The notes under the pieces: model-generated | The model's input: the letters and a program-made list of their open reading frames with translations, nothing else | Databases searched by the model: none | Told to the model about the DNA's origin: nothing | Origin: Aestuariivita sp. | GTDB lineage: Bacteria > Pseudomonadota > Alphaproteobacteria > Rhodobacterales > Rhodobacteraceae | Length of the DNA stretch: 64,000 nucleotides | Assembly (NCBI RefSeq): GCF_021404545.1 | Contig: NZ_JAAWWD010000009.1 | Location: 1 to 64,000 of the forward strand | Direction: 5' to 3' | Translations under genes and position numbers: made by a program | Shown: in pieces, positions 34,064 through 42,457 of the stretch | Layout: each line of letters starts with the position of its first letter | Numbering within the stretch: position 1 is the first letter of the stretch

Positions 34064-35272
34064 CTAGCGCGTCGACATCAAAAGGGCAGCCTTGTCGAAC
34101 AGAACATCCCGTTTTGCTGCGGTCAGATGTGTTGGTGGATCTGGCTCGGGATGCCTTTTTCTTGAGATCCGCCAGTGGCCCCGCTGTTTGCGCGCGGGTT
34201 TCTTGGACAGCGACGGTTTGGTGCGGGTCGCGGGATCGGCCCCCAATTGGGTCAGAAGGACTTCCATCTCTTTATAGGAAGACACGCGGCGCACGCTGAC
34301 ATTGACCCCCACTCTCAGTAGCAGACCGCCGGGCAGATTGAACCCCTCTCCGGCGATGGCATGCTCCAAATCATCCACCAGCGCGCTGCGGCGTTGCATT
34401 TCGATCGCCGTCAACGGCACGACAATCCTGTGGTCGGTTGTCAGTCCGATCAAAGGCGTTTCTCCAAGCACCTTATTGACCCGCAACAGCAACCCACCCA
34501 GCATCATGTTTGACAAACGTTCGCCCCATTGGCGGATGAGCCATGGCTGATGCTGCACGCGGATTACGGCCAGGCCCGCGATCTGGCCGGGCGGGGCAGC
34601 GGCCATTTGCAACCCAAGATCCCGGGCAAAGCAGCCCCAGGTGAGGAATCCCGTGTCCGGATCGGTTGTTCCTGCGTCCCTTAACTTGCTTTCGTACAGG
34701 ATCATTCGACGCTCACGCTCGATAATCCAGGCGGTCAACGGTACGACCAGCATGTTCAGCGTAACGATGGGGATTGCCGCTTCCCTATAGAACCAAAGGA
34801 AGGCCTGAACCGGTAGGATTGTCGCGGCCAGAATGTGAAGAGACATCATGACGCCCAGGCCCAGCATCATGAGAAGGCCGCGTCTTGCATATGCGATTGT
34901 CAGGTGATGCCAAAGTCGGCCCATGCCCGCAGCAATCAGCATCGCCAGAATACCGGAGGTGGCGCCGGTGCCCCCCGCATACATCCGACCGCAAATGGCG
35001 AGGATCAGGCAGGACCCAAGCCCCCAGCGCCCCAGGAACGCACCAGCCAAGGCGACGGGCACATTGCGCATGTCGATCAGAACGCCGTCCCAAGCCGAGA
35101 GCGGATTGTGCATCTCAAGAAAAGAGGCCAGACCGAACATAAGGCCCAGAATGATCTGGGCCGTATGGCCGCTTGCGATCTGGCGATGGACGGCGCCATA
35201 GGCCACGGACAGCACGACAATAATCGACAAGGACCCGATAAAATCCGTCAGATTTTGTAGCAAAAGCGCCAT
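34064..35272 (-). CDS. 5TM-LYT sensor membrane protein with degenerate GGDEF-like domain
   Basis: A 402-residue protein. Residues 1 to about 185 form five or six membrane helices with the LytS-YhcK (5TMR_LYT) motif D-M-R-N-V-P-V-A-L-A-G-A-F-L-G (67-81). After a short linker, residues 201-310 align with GGDEF domains: D-P-D-T-G-F-L-T-W-G-C-F begins it, but the GGDEF loop reads T-T-D-H-R (278-282). The metal and GTP residues are absent, so diguanylate cyclase activity is not expected. The basic tail (340-402) is low-complexity. It may be a membrane sensor with a c-di-GMP/GTP-binding or scaffolding role. Confidence 0.72.
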   Translation of the reverse strand: MALLLQNLTDFIGSLSIIVVLSVAYGAVHRQIASGHTAQIILGLMFGLASFLEMHNPLSAWDGVLIDMRNVPVALAGAFLGRWGLGSCLILAICGRMYAGGTGATSGILAMLIAAGMGRLWHHLTIAYARRGLLMMLGLGVMMSLHILAATILPVQAFLWFYREAAIPIVTLNMLVVPLTAWIIERERRMILYESKLRDAGTTDPDTGFLTWGCFARDLGLQMAAAPPGQIAGLAVIRVQHQPWLIRQWGERLSNMMLGGLLLRVNKVLGETPLIGLTTDHRIVVPLTAIEMQRRSALVDDLEHAIAGEGFNLPGGLLLRVGVNVSVRRVSSYKEMEVLLTQLGADPATRTKPSLSKKPARKQRGHWRISRKRHPEPDPPTHLTAAKRDVLFDKAALLMSTR

Positions 35273-35374
35273 TCCAAGCCTCCCATCGCGTGATGAAAGA
35301 CTAGGAACGGAGAGTTAATCGGGTCTTGCCAAATCCCTGACCAATAGAGTTTTCAGTATTTTAGCGGGCTGGCG

Positions 35375-36337
35375 TCAGGCTCCGTCGTGGATCATTTCAA
35401 ACTGACGGACGATCACCTCGGCCTGCTTGATCGACGCGATATCGACTAGGCGCCCTTTGTAGACGGTGGCGCCTTCGCCCTTGGCTTTTGCCTCCTCCAT
35501 CGCGGTGAGGATCTCACGCGCTTCGGCCACTGCCTCGTCCGAGGGGGTGAACACCTCGTTTGACAGGGCCACCTGCTTGGGGTGGATCGCCCATTTCCCG
35601 ACCATGCCCAATGTCGCCGAGCGGCGCGCCTGGGCACGGAACCCGTCGTCATCCGAGAAATCGCCGAACGGGCCGTCCACCGGCAGCACACCATGGGTCC
35701 GACAGGCCGCAACGATGGCTGCCTGGGCCCAGTGCCACGGGTCGGACCAGTGCTTTTGGCCCTCGTGGATCATATAGTAGTTCTCTTGCGTTCCACCGAT
35801 CCCGGTGGTGGCCATGCCCATGGAGGCCGCGAAATCGGCCGCTCCGAGGCTCATCGCTTCGAGCCTTGGCGAGGCCGCGGCGATCTCTTCGACATGTGCG
35901 ATGCCTGCGGCGGATTCGATGATCACCTCGAAGGCGATGGGTTTCTTGCGGCCTTTGGCGGATTCGATGGCCGTCACCAGCGCGTCGACAGCGTAGAGAT
36001 CCGCGGCGCAGCCCACCTTGGGGATCATGATCTGATCGAGCCGCTCGGGGGCCTGTTCCAGAAGATCCACCACATCGCGATACCAGTACGGCGTGTCGAG
36101 GCCGTTGATCCGAACGCTGAGTGTCTTGGTGCCCCAATCCACGTCGCCGATCGCCTCGATCACATTCTTGCGCGCGCTGTCCTTGTCGGAGGGCGCGACG
36201 GAGTCTTCGAGATCGATATTGATCACATCCGCCGCCGACCCTGCCATCTTTTCGAAGATCGCGGGGCGGGAGCCCGGGCCGAACAGCTGGCAGCGATTGG
36301 GGCGGGCAGGTGGCGTTGGTTGCAGACGGAAGCTCAT
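35375..36337 (-). CDS. mcl1: L-malyl-CoA / beta-methylmalyl-CoA lyase
   Basis: This 320-residue HpcH/HpaI-type aldolase matches Mcl1 of Rhodobacter: R-C-Q-L-F-G-P-G-S-R-P-A-I-F-E-K-M, D-V-I-N-I-D-L-E-D-S-V-A-P (metal Glu/Asp), V-R-I-N-G-L-D-T, F-E-V-I-I-E-S-A-A-G-I and K-W-A-I-H-P-K-Q. It cleaves beta-methylmalyl-CoA to glyoxylate and propionyl-CoA, and condenses acetyl-CoA with glyoxylate, in the ethylmalonyl-CoA pathway. The start at 36337 gives the family N-terminus. Divergent from dgcN. Confidence 0.92.
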   Translation of the reverse strand: MSFRLQPTPPARPNRCQLFGPGSRPAIFEKMAGSAADVINIDLEDSVAPSDKDSARKNVIEAIGDVDWGTKTLSVRINGLDTPYWYRDVVDLLEQAPERLDQIMIPKVGCAADLYAVDALVTAIESAKGRKKPIAFEVIIESAAGIAHVEEIAAASPRLEAMSLGAADFAASMGMATTGIGGTQENYYMIHEGQKHWSDPWHWAQAAIVAACRTHGVLPVDGPFGDFSDDDGFRAQARRSATLGMVGKWAIHPKQVALSNEVFTPSDEAVAEAREILTAMEEAKAKGEGATVYKGRLVDIASIKQAEVIVRQFEMIHDGA

Positions 36338-36622
36338 GGGGCGGATGTCTCCGGTAATAATATTGCGCTCATTCTGGTGGCTGCTGGTATTAAATTGCGC
36401 GCTTCCGCGCAAGGCTGATTCCGCAAGTGCAGCATGATCGCGCCGCATCACCGAGAGCCTTGGCGGGATTCGTCGGTTGCCATCACACGATGCACAATTC
36501 TTCGTCAATTTTGCAAATATGCGGGAGAAAATTGTGTCACTTTGCCTGGACGGCGCCGAATACGCGACATCCTTGGGGCTGATTTCGCTATGATCTGCGC
36601 AAGTCTTTCAGGGAGATGGAGC

Positions 36623-37624
36623 ATGATCGAGACCCCGTATCTTTTGTTTCTGGGCGATGCGCCGGATCAGCTGGCCGCGAAGGTGGCGCAAGGGATCAAG
36701 GACTGGCGCCCCGAAAATGCCGTGGGCCAGTTTCGGCTGCCTGGCTGCGGGGCCGATGTTGGCCTGACCGACATGAGCTTGCAGCAGGGCCTCGATGCCG
36801 GGGCGCGCACGCTTGTGATTGGTGTGGCCAATCGCGGGGGGGTGATCAGCCAGGACTGGAAAGATGTCCTGATCCAGGCGTTGGAGATGGGGTATGATCT
36901 GGCCTCGGGCCTGCACAACCTGTTGCGCGAAGAGCGGGATCTGACCTCGGCCGCGCAGATGCATGGCGGCACTTTGCACGATGTGCGCGTGCCGACGGAC
37001 GCGTATCCTATTGCCAATGGCAGGAAACGGTCCGGTAAGCGTGTTCTGGCCGTGGGCACCGATTGCAGTGTCGGCAAGATGTATACCGCGCTGGCGCTCG
37101 ACGAGGCGATGCGCAAGCGGGGCATGAAATCGACCTTTCGCGCGACCGGGCAGACGGGTATTCTGATCACCGGGCATGGGGTGCCTTTGGATGCGGTGAT
37201 CGCGGATTTCATGGCGGGCGCGGTGGAATATCTGACCCCCGAAAACGCCGCGGATCATTGGGACATAATCGAAGGGCAGGGCAGCCTTTTCCACGTGTCC
37301 TATTCGGGTGTAACGATGGCGTTGATCCATGGCGGGCAGCCGGACGCCCTGATCCTGTGTCACGAGCCGACCCGAGAGACGATGCGGGGCTTGCCGGAAT
37401 ATGGGCTGCCGACCCTGGAGCAGGTGCGCGATACGGCTTTGCCGCTGGCCAGGATCCCAAACCCGGCCTGTGAAGTGATCGGTGTGTCGATCAACACGCA
37501 GCATATGAGCGACGCCGAGGCGGAACGCTATCTGGCGGAGGTCGAGGCGCGATTGGCCCTGCCGAGTGTTGATCCTTTCCGGCAGGGCGCGGATCGGCTG
37601 GCTGAGGCGCTTGCAGCGCTCTGA
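36623..37624 (+). CDS. dgcN: DgcN-type N-acetyltransferase (DUF1611)
   Basis: A 333-residue DUF1611 protein with a Rossmann-like N-domain and a P-loop-like segment V-G-T-D-C-S-V-G-K-M-Y-T (about 148-159). In marine bacteria DgcN acetylates D-glutamate to N-acetyl-D-glutamate. It stands directly before a dipeptide-epimerase-type gene (dgcA, 67 bases on) and a D-amino-acid aminotransferase, the expected set for D-amino-acid catabolism. The ATG at 36623 follows GGGAGATGGAG; the open frame to 36434 lacks a family match. Confidence 0.85.
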   Translation: MIETPYLLFLGDAPDQLAAKVAQGIKDWRPENAVGQFRLPGCGADVGLTDMSLQQGLDAGARTLVIGVANRGGVISQDWKDVLIQALEMGYDLASGLHNLLREERDLTSAAQMHGGTLHDVRVPTDAYPIANGRKRSGKRVLAVGTDCSVGKMYTALALDEAMRKRGMKSTFRATGQTGILITGHGVPLDAVIADFMAGAVEYLTPENAADHWDIIEGQGSLFHVSYSGVTMALIHGGQPDALILCHEPTRETMRGLPEYGLPTLEQVRDTALPLARIPNPACEVIGVSINTQHMSDAEAERYLAEVEARLALPSVDPFRQGADRLAEALAAL

Positions 37625-37691
37625 CCCGGCTTTCTGCCCCGCGGCGGGCGGCATGTGTTCGTATTTGAAGCGAGAAGAAGGGCAGGGTGCG

Positions 37692-38657
37692 ATGATGATC
37701 AGCGTGACACGGGATGTGTTCCGGCTGGCCCAGGTGTTTACGATTGCGCGCGGCTCGCGGACCGAGGCCAAGGTGCTGACCGTGCGGGTGGAGGCCGACG
37801 GGGTGACGGGCTGGGGCGAATGTGTGCCCTATGCGCGATATGATGAGACGCTGGAGAGCGTTGAGGCGCAGATCCAAAGTTTGCCCGACAGTGTGACGCG
37901 CAGCGCATTGCAGGATGTCTTGCCGCCAGGGGCGGCGCGGAATGCGGTGGATTGCGCATTGTGGGATTGGGAGGCCAAGCGTGCGGGCGTTCGCGCCTGG
38001 GATCTGGCGGTGCTGCGACCTCCGGGGCCTGAGATCACCGCCTATACGCTGTCGCTGGATACGCCTGAAAAGATGCGAATGCAGGCAGCCCAGAACGCGC
38101 ACCGCCCTCTGCTCAAGATCAAGCTCGGCACAGCCGATGACATGGGACGTTTGGAGGCGGTACGCGCGGGCGCACCCGATGCCCGGATCATTGTGGATGC
38201 CAATGAAGGATGGAGTGCCGAAATCTACGCCGATCTTGCTCCGCACCTCGTGCGTTTGGGGGTGCAGATGGTTGAGCAGCCTTTACCGGCGGGCGCGGAC
38301 GCCATGCTGGGCGAAATTGCGCGCCCCTTGCCCGTTTGTGCGGATGAAAGCTGCCATGATCGCGCGTCCTTGCCAGCGTTGAAGGGCAAGTACGACATGG
38401 TCAACATCAAGCTCGACAAGGCCGGCGGATTGACAGAGGCGCTGGCTTTGCGTGCAGCAGCCCTGGCCGAGGGGTATGCGATTATGATGGGCTGCATGGT
38501 CGGCTCGTCCCTGGCAATGGCGCCGGCGGTTCTGGTGGCGCAGGGTGCGGCGGTGGTGGACCTTGACGGGCCGCTCCTTCTCGCCGAAGACCGCGCGGTA
38601 CCACTGGTCTTTGACGCGGCGGGCGTGCATCCGCCCGATGCCGCTCTTTGGGGATAG
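37692..38657 (+). CDS. dgcA: DgcA-type N-acetyl-D-glutamate racemase (dipeptide epimerase-like)
   Basis: This 321-residue enolase-superfamily enzyme has the acid/base lysines in L-L-K-I-K-L-G (K-x-K), metal ligands in I-I-V-D-A-N-E-G, V-E-Q-P-L-P and C-A-D-E-S, and the second lysine in N-I-K-L-D-K-A-G-G. That is the pattern of L-Ala-D/L-Glu epimerases. Placed after dgcN, it is best read as the racemase turning N-acetyl-D-Glu into N-acetyl-L-Glu; a murein-dipeptide epimerase is the alternative. Two adjacent ATGs (37692, 37695) could serve as start. Confidence 0.87.
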   Translation: MMISVTRDVFRLAQVFTIARGSRTEAKVLTVRVEADGVTGWGECVPYARYDETLESVEAQIQSLPDSVTRSALQDVLPPGAARNAVDCALWDWEAKRAGVRAWDLAVLRPPGPEITAYTLSLDTPEKMRMQAAQNAHRPLLKIKLGTADDMGRLEAVRAGAPDARIIVDANEGWSAEIYADLAPHLVRLGVQMVEQPLPAGADAMLGEIARPLPVCADESCHDRASLPALKGKYDMVNIKLDKAGGLTEALALRAAALAEGYAIMMGCMVGSSLAMAPAVLVAQGAAVVDLDGPLLLAEDRAVPLVFDAAGVHPPDAALWG

Positions 38658-38668
38658 GAGAGACACCC

Positions 38669-39529
38669 ATGCGCACTGTTTATGTCAATGGCGATTATCT
38701 GCCGGAAACCGAGGCGAAGGTTTCGGTTTTTGACCGTGGATTTCTGATGGCGGACGGCGTCTATGAAGTGACCAGCGTGTTGGGTGGCAAGCTGGTCGAC
38801 TTTGATGGTCACGCCGTGCGGCTGGAGCGGTCGCTGAGTGAGCTCGACATGGCCTGTCCCATCAGCAAGGAGGATCTGCTGGACGTACACCGGGAGCTGG
38901 TGCGGCTGAATGATCTTGATGAAGGATTGATCTATTTGCAGATCACGCGCGGGGCGCCGAAAGATCGCGATTTCGCCTTTCCCGATCCAAAGACGACGCC
39001 CTGCACGGTGGTCCTTTTTAGCCAGTCCAAGCCCGGGCTGTCCGATAGCCCAGCGGCGAAGACAGGTATAAAGGTGATCAGTATCGACGACATCCGCTGG
39101 GGGCGGCGCGATATCAAGACGGTGCAGCTGCTCTACCCGTCGATGGGCAAGATGATGGCCAAGAAGGCCGGAGCCGATGATGCCTGGATGGTACAGGATG
39201 GATTCGTGACCGAAGGGACTTCGAACAACGCCTATATCGTGAAGGGCAACAAGATTATCACGCGGGTGCTGTCGACCGATATTCTGCATGGGATCACACG
39301 GGCCGCAGTCTTGCGGTTCGCGCGTGAGGCGCAGATGGAGGTTGAGGAGCGCAACTTTACCATCGACGAGGCGAAAGAGGCCGATGAAGCGTTCATCACC
39401 TCGGCTTCGACATTCGTGATGCCGGTGGTGGAGATTGACGGGGTCGCTTTGGGAGACGGAACGCCCGGTCGGGTGGCACCGCGTCTGCGCGAGATTTATC
39501 TGGATGAGAGCCGGAAGGCTGCGGTTTGA
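38669..39529 (+). CDS. dat: D-amino-acid aminotransferase
   Basis: A 286-residue PLP fold-type IV aminotransferase. It has V-F-D-R-G-F-L-M-A-D-G-V-Y-E-V, the Schiff-base lysine in W-G-R-R-D-I-K-T-V-Q-L-L (about residue 150), E-G-T-S-N-N-A-Y and the PLP-phosphate loop S-T-D-I-L-H-G-I-T-R. It moves amino groups from D-amino acids to 2-oxoglutarate, giving D-glutamate for DgcN/DgcA. The start at 38669 follows TAGGAGAG, 11 bases after dgcA; the three genes form one operon. Confidence 0.92.
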   Translation: MRTVYVNGDYLPETEAKVSVFDRGFLMADGVYEVTSVLGGKLVDFDGHAVRLERSLSELDMACPISKEDLLDVHRELVRLNDLDEGLIYLQITRGAPKDRDFAFPDPKTTPCTVVLFSQSKPGLSDSPAAKTGIKVISIDDIRWGRRDIKTVQLLYPSMGKMMAKKAGADDAWMVQDGFVTEGTSNNAYIVKGNKIITRVLSTDILHGITRAAVLRFAREAQMEVEERNFTIDEAKEADEAFITSASTFVMPVVEIDGVALGDGTPGRVAPRLREIYLDESRKAAV

Positions 39530-39912
39530 CTGACCGCCCGTTCCGGTCGGCAGTCTCCTGTACGGCCTGGTAGCGGATGCTCGGGCAAGAGATCGGAGCG
39601 TCGAGGCGGTTGGCCCGGATCAGAGCCGGGTCGTCGCCCTCGCAAATGTGACATCAGAGGCGCCGTTGATGCATCTGGCCCCGGTGCAGGCCGCGAAGTC
39701 AGTGGTTGGCCGGAGACTGTCGGTTATGGAATGCTCACGCTCTCGGTGCTGCCAGGCACAGCTTGTGATGCGCTGCCAGCGATCCAAGGGAGGGAGGCGC
39801 GCGTAGACCTTGGTTTTGTTCGATTGCGTCTCGCCGAGCCGATGCCCGCGAAACGCGCTTTGGCCGATGATGTCTGTGCTGGAGTCCACGGGCAGCTCAC
39901 CCTGCCTCCGGG
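39530..39912. other. Gene-free interval behind dat
   Basis: About 380 bases between the dat stop and the hairpin array. No open frame has a recognisable family or a good ribosome site on either strand, and no transposon end is visible. The stretch may hold a dat terminator, but no single strong stem-and-T-run stands out. Confidence 0.5.
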
Positions 39913-40005
39913 CCATTTTCTGACACAGAAAATGGGGGCGCCCAGGGCCGAGGGCGCGCCAGAAACTGAGTCAGTTTCTGACCATATTCTGTGTCAGAAT
40001 ATGGT
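39913..40005. repeat. Hairpin array 1: tandem short stem-loops behind the photolyase gene
   Basis: Four stem-loops follow each other. H1: CCATTTTCTG (39913-39922) / CAGAAAATGG (39926-39935), loop ACA. H2: imperfect GC stem around 39937-39960. H3: CAGAAACTG (39960-39968) / CAGTTTCTG (39972-39980), loop AGT. H4: ACCATATTCTG (39981-39991) / CAGAATATGGT (39995-40005), loop TGT. H1, H3 and H4 close with CTG-N3-CAG. The array ends four bases before the photolyase stop codon (minus strand). A second array of the same design lies at 45468-45580. Confidence 0.92.
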
Positions 40006-40009
40006 GCGA

Positions 40010-41539
40010 TCAAACTCGTCTTTTTGCATCTAGCCGGTCAAGAAAGGCATCGGCGTCCCGCAACACTGTTTCCCGTCTATCTTGATCCATCCGGTCCCAG
40101 GTGCGGTACATGTTGCCCATGCGCGGATTCTCGGCAAACTGGTCACGGTGCCTATTCAGAAAATGCCAGTACAGCAGATTGAACGGGCACGCGCCTTCGC
40201 CTGTCTTGGCGCTTACTGAATAGGTGCAGTTCTTACAGTAGTCCGACATCCGATTGATATAGGCGCCGGAGGAGACATAGGGTTTGGATGCGATGATCCC
40301 GCCATCTGCAAACTGGCTCATCCCGACGGTATTGGGAGCTTCCACCCACTCAAACGCATCCGCATAGACCGCAAGATACCATTCATGCACCTGACGGGGG
40401 TCGATCCCGGCGAGCAGCGCGAAATTGCCCGTTACCATCAGGCGCTGGATATGGTGGGCATAGGCCTCCTCCCGCGTCTGTTCCACCGCGCGGGACATGC
40501 AGCGCATATCTGTCTCTTTCCCCCAGTAAAGGTCAGGCAGATCCCGGTTGTGGCCTAACGTATTGCGGGTGACATAATCAGAACCTTCCTGGAAATAGAT
40601 CCCGCGCACATATTCGCGCCAGCCGATGATCTGGCGGATAAAGCCTTCGACCGCATTCAGGGGCGCTGCCCCCGTCTTCCAGGCGTCTTCTGCAGCCTGG
40701 CACAGCTCCAGCGGGGACAACAGACCCGCGTTGAGGTAAGGCGAGATCACCGCGTGATAGAGAAACCGGTTCGTGTCCAGCATCGCGTCCTGATAATCGC
40801 CGAACCGGGGCAGGGCGTATTTGACAAAATGCTTGAATGCGCGCTTGGCTTGCCCGTGATCGGTGGCAAAATGGAACGGGCGGAGGGTGCCGAAGGTATC
40901 GCCAAACCGGGCCTCGACAAGGTCGAGCACCTCCGCCACCGTCTCATCGGGCGTGAACCGCATCGGACCGGAATGGGTGACATCATCGGGGGCAGGTTTG
41001 CGATTGTCGTGATCGTAATTCCATGTGCCGCCCGCCGGTTGGTCGCCGTCCATCAAAAGCCCGGTTTTCCGGCGCATATCGCGATAGAAATACTCCATCC
41101 GCAGCTGTTTGCGCCCATCTGCCCAGCGTTCGAACTCTGCATGCGAGGCGATGAACCGGTCATCTTCGAGCATCCGCAGCTTGAATGGTGCATGTTTGAG
41201 CGTCTCGATCAGGCGCCATTCGCCCGGCTCGGTCGCGATCACCTCACCGGCGCCGGTTTCTTCCGCACGTCGCAGCAGTTCGCCGGCGATGGAGCCGGTG
41301 TTCTGGGTGTCGTCAAGCTGGGTGTACCGCACTTGCCAGCCATCCTCTTGCAGCGCCTTTGCGAACTTGCGCATGGCGGCGAAGAGAAACGCGATCTTCT
41401 TGGGGTGGTGCGGCACATAGGTCGCTTCGTCCGCGACCTCGGCCATAACAACGAAATCCTGTTCTGGATCCGCCTCTCCCAGGGCGCTCAGTTCAGGTGA
41501 AAGCTGGTCGCCCAATACCAGGATCAGCCGGCCTACCAT
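40010..41539 (-). CDS. Cryptochrome/photolyase, FeS-BCP (PhrB/CryB) type
   Basis: A 509-residue photolyase of the iron-sulfur bacterial cryptochrome/photolyase class. The N-domain starts L-I-L-V-L-G-D-Q-L-S. The FAD domain carries cysteines 347, 435, 438 and 451 (M-R-C-M-S; Y-C-K-N-C-T-Y; G-A-C-P-F-N), the expected 4Fe-4S ligands, and W-M/Y-rich segments such as G-N-F-A-L-L-A-G-I. Members repair (6-4) photoproducts or act as blue-light regulators. Overlaps the upstream SDR gene by seven bases, so they are coupled. A hairpin array follows its stop. Confidence 0.92.
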   Translation of the reverse strand: MVGRLILVLGDQLSPELSALGEADPEQDFVVMAEVADEATYVPHHPKKIAFLFAAMRKFAKALQEDGWQVRYTQLDDTQNTGSIAGELLRRAEETGAGEVIATEPGEWRLIETLKHAPFKLRMLEDDRFIASHAEFERWADGRKQLRMEYFYRDMRRKTGLLMDGDQPAGGTWNYDHDNRKPAPDDVTHSGPMRFTPDETVAEVLDLVEARFGDTFGTLRPFHFATDHGQAKRAFKHFVKYALPRFGDYQDAMLDTNRFLYHAVISPYLNAGLLSPLELCQAAEDAWKTGAAPLNAVEGFIRQIIGWREYVRGIYFQEGSDYVTRNTLGHNRDLPDLYWGKETDMRCMSRAVEQTREEAYAHHIQRLMVTGNFALLAGIDPRQVHEWYLAVYADAFEWVEAPNTVGMSQFADGGIIASKPYVSSGAYINRMSDYCKNCTYSVSAKTGEGACPFNLLYWHFLNRHRDQFAENPRMGNMYRTWDRMDQDRRETVLRDADAFLDRLDAKRRV

Positions 41540-42195
41540 GGAACCGGTTTCCCGGCCCAGTCAAAGAACTGGCCCGTCTCGGCCGGGGTCAGACCGTCCA
41601 TCACGCGGGTCAGGTTCTGAGCCGCCTCCGATGCCGGGACGGCCGGGTGGCGGCCCAGATATTTCGCAGTGAAGGGGGTTGCGACCGTGCCGGGGTGGAG
41701 GGCGACACAGATCGCCTCCTTGTGGGTGCGCGCCAGTTCAATCGCGGCGGTACGCACGATCTGGTTCACGGCGGCCTTGGCACTGCGATAGCTGATCCAG
41801 CCACCGATCCGGTTATCCCCGATCGAGCCGACACGGGCCGAGAGCACCGCGAACACGCTGCGCCCTTTGCGCGGCAGGAGCTGGTGGGCACGCGCCAACA
41901 CCAGCGCCGGACCGACAGCGTTCAGCCGGAATTGATCCATCATCTCATTAGCTTGAACAGCTTTGATTGACTTTTCCGGCGCCGCGCCGCCGATCTCCAA
42001 AGCGCCGGTGGCGACGATCACCCGTTCGAATGGTCCCAGCCCATCCAGGTGCTCTGCAAGGCTTGTCTGATCCGTGATGTCGACCCCGTCCTGGCTGCGC
42101 GACAGGGGTGTGACCTCTTCCCCTCGGGCCTGTGCAACCTGCACCAAGGCGTGTCCGATCCCGCCTGATGCCCCGATGATCAATGTCTGTACCAT
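41533..42195 (-). CDS. Short-chain dehydrogenase/reductase
   Basis: The 220-residue SDR has the cofactor loop I-G-A-S-G-G-I-G-H-A-L, the N-A-V-G-P segment, catalytic Ser region (V-F-A-V-L-S-A-R-V-G-S-I) and Y-R-S-A-K (Y-x-x-x-K). Substrate unknown. The start at 42195 is used because upstream in-frame sequence overlaps the leuA control region. The gene overlaps the photolyase start; the SDR-photolyase pair recurs in Rhodobacteraceae to my knowledge, but the link in function is not known. Confidence 0.87.
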   Translation of the reverse strand: MVQTLIIGASGGIGHALVQVAQARGEEVTPLSRSQDGVDITDQTSLAEHLDGLGPFERVIVATGALEIGGAAPEKSIKAVQANEMMDQFRLNAVGPALVLARAHQLLPRKGRSVFAVLSARVGSIGDNRIGGWISYRSAKAAVNQIVRTAAIELARTHKEAICVALHPGTVATPFTAKYLGRHPAVPASEAAQNLTRVMDGLTPAETGQFFDWAGKPVPW

Positions 42196-42292
42196 GCAGG
42201 CAGAGTTAGACGCGCGCGGCGCGGCGTCAATCGCGCGGCGTGATCGGCAAAAGAGACTTTTCATTTGTTCCGAGCGGGGTATAGTCACCGCC

Positions 42293-42376
42293 ATGACACG
42301 CATGACCTCTCATTTCCCTCTTTCCGCCCTGCGCGGTGCCGGTCTGCGTGGCCTGCTGCTCCTAATGCGCCTCTGA
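42293..42376 (+). CDS. leuL: leuA leader peptide (leucine attenuator)
   Basis: This 27-codon open frame ends 81 bases before leuA. It carries four consecutive leucine codons (CTG CTG CTC CTA, 42353-42364) and further Leu codons near the end (eight Leu in 27). The stop codon lies inside the left arm of a strong hairpin (42370-42405). This is the arrangement of leader peptides for transcription attenuation of leucine synthesis, where ribosome stalling at Leu codons in leucine shortage changes RNA folding. No strong ribosome site is seen. Confidence 0.72.
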   Translation: MTRMTSHFPLSALRGAGLRGLLLLMRL

Positions 42377-42405
42377 GCGTGCCATCCGGCGCGCCCGCTC
42401 AGAGG
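42370..42405 (+). promoter_or_regulatory. Leader hairpin of the leucine attenuator
   Basis: CCTCTGAGCG (42370-42379) pairs perfectly with CGCTCAGAGG (42396-42405) around a 16-base loop. The left arm covers the leader stop codon, so a ribosome finishing the leader would melt it. No poly-U follows, so this may be the anti-antiterminator or a structure that works on leuA translation rather than an intrinsic terminator. Confidence 0.6.
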
Positions 42406-42457
42406 GAACCGCATGCGCGCCACATGGCCCAAGGAACAGACGAAAAAGAGACCCGAT

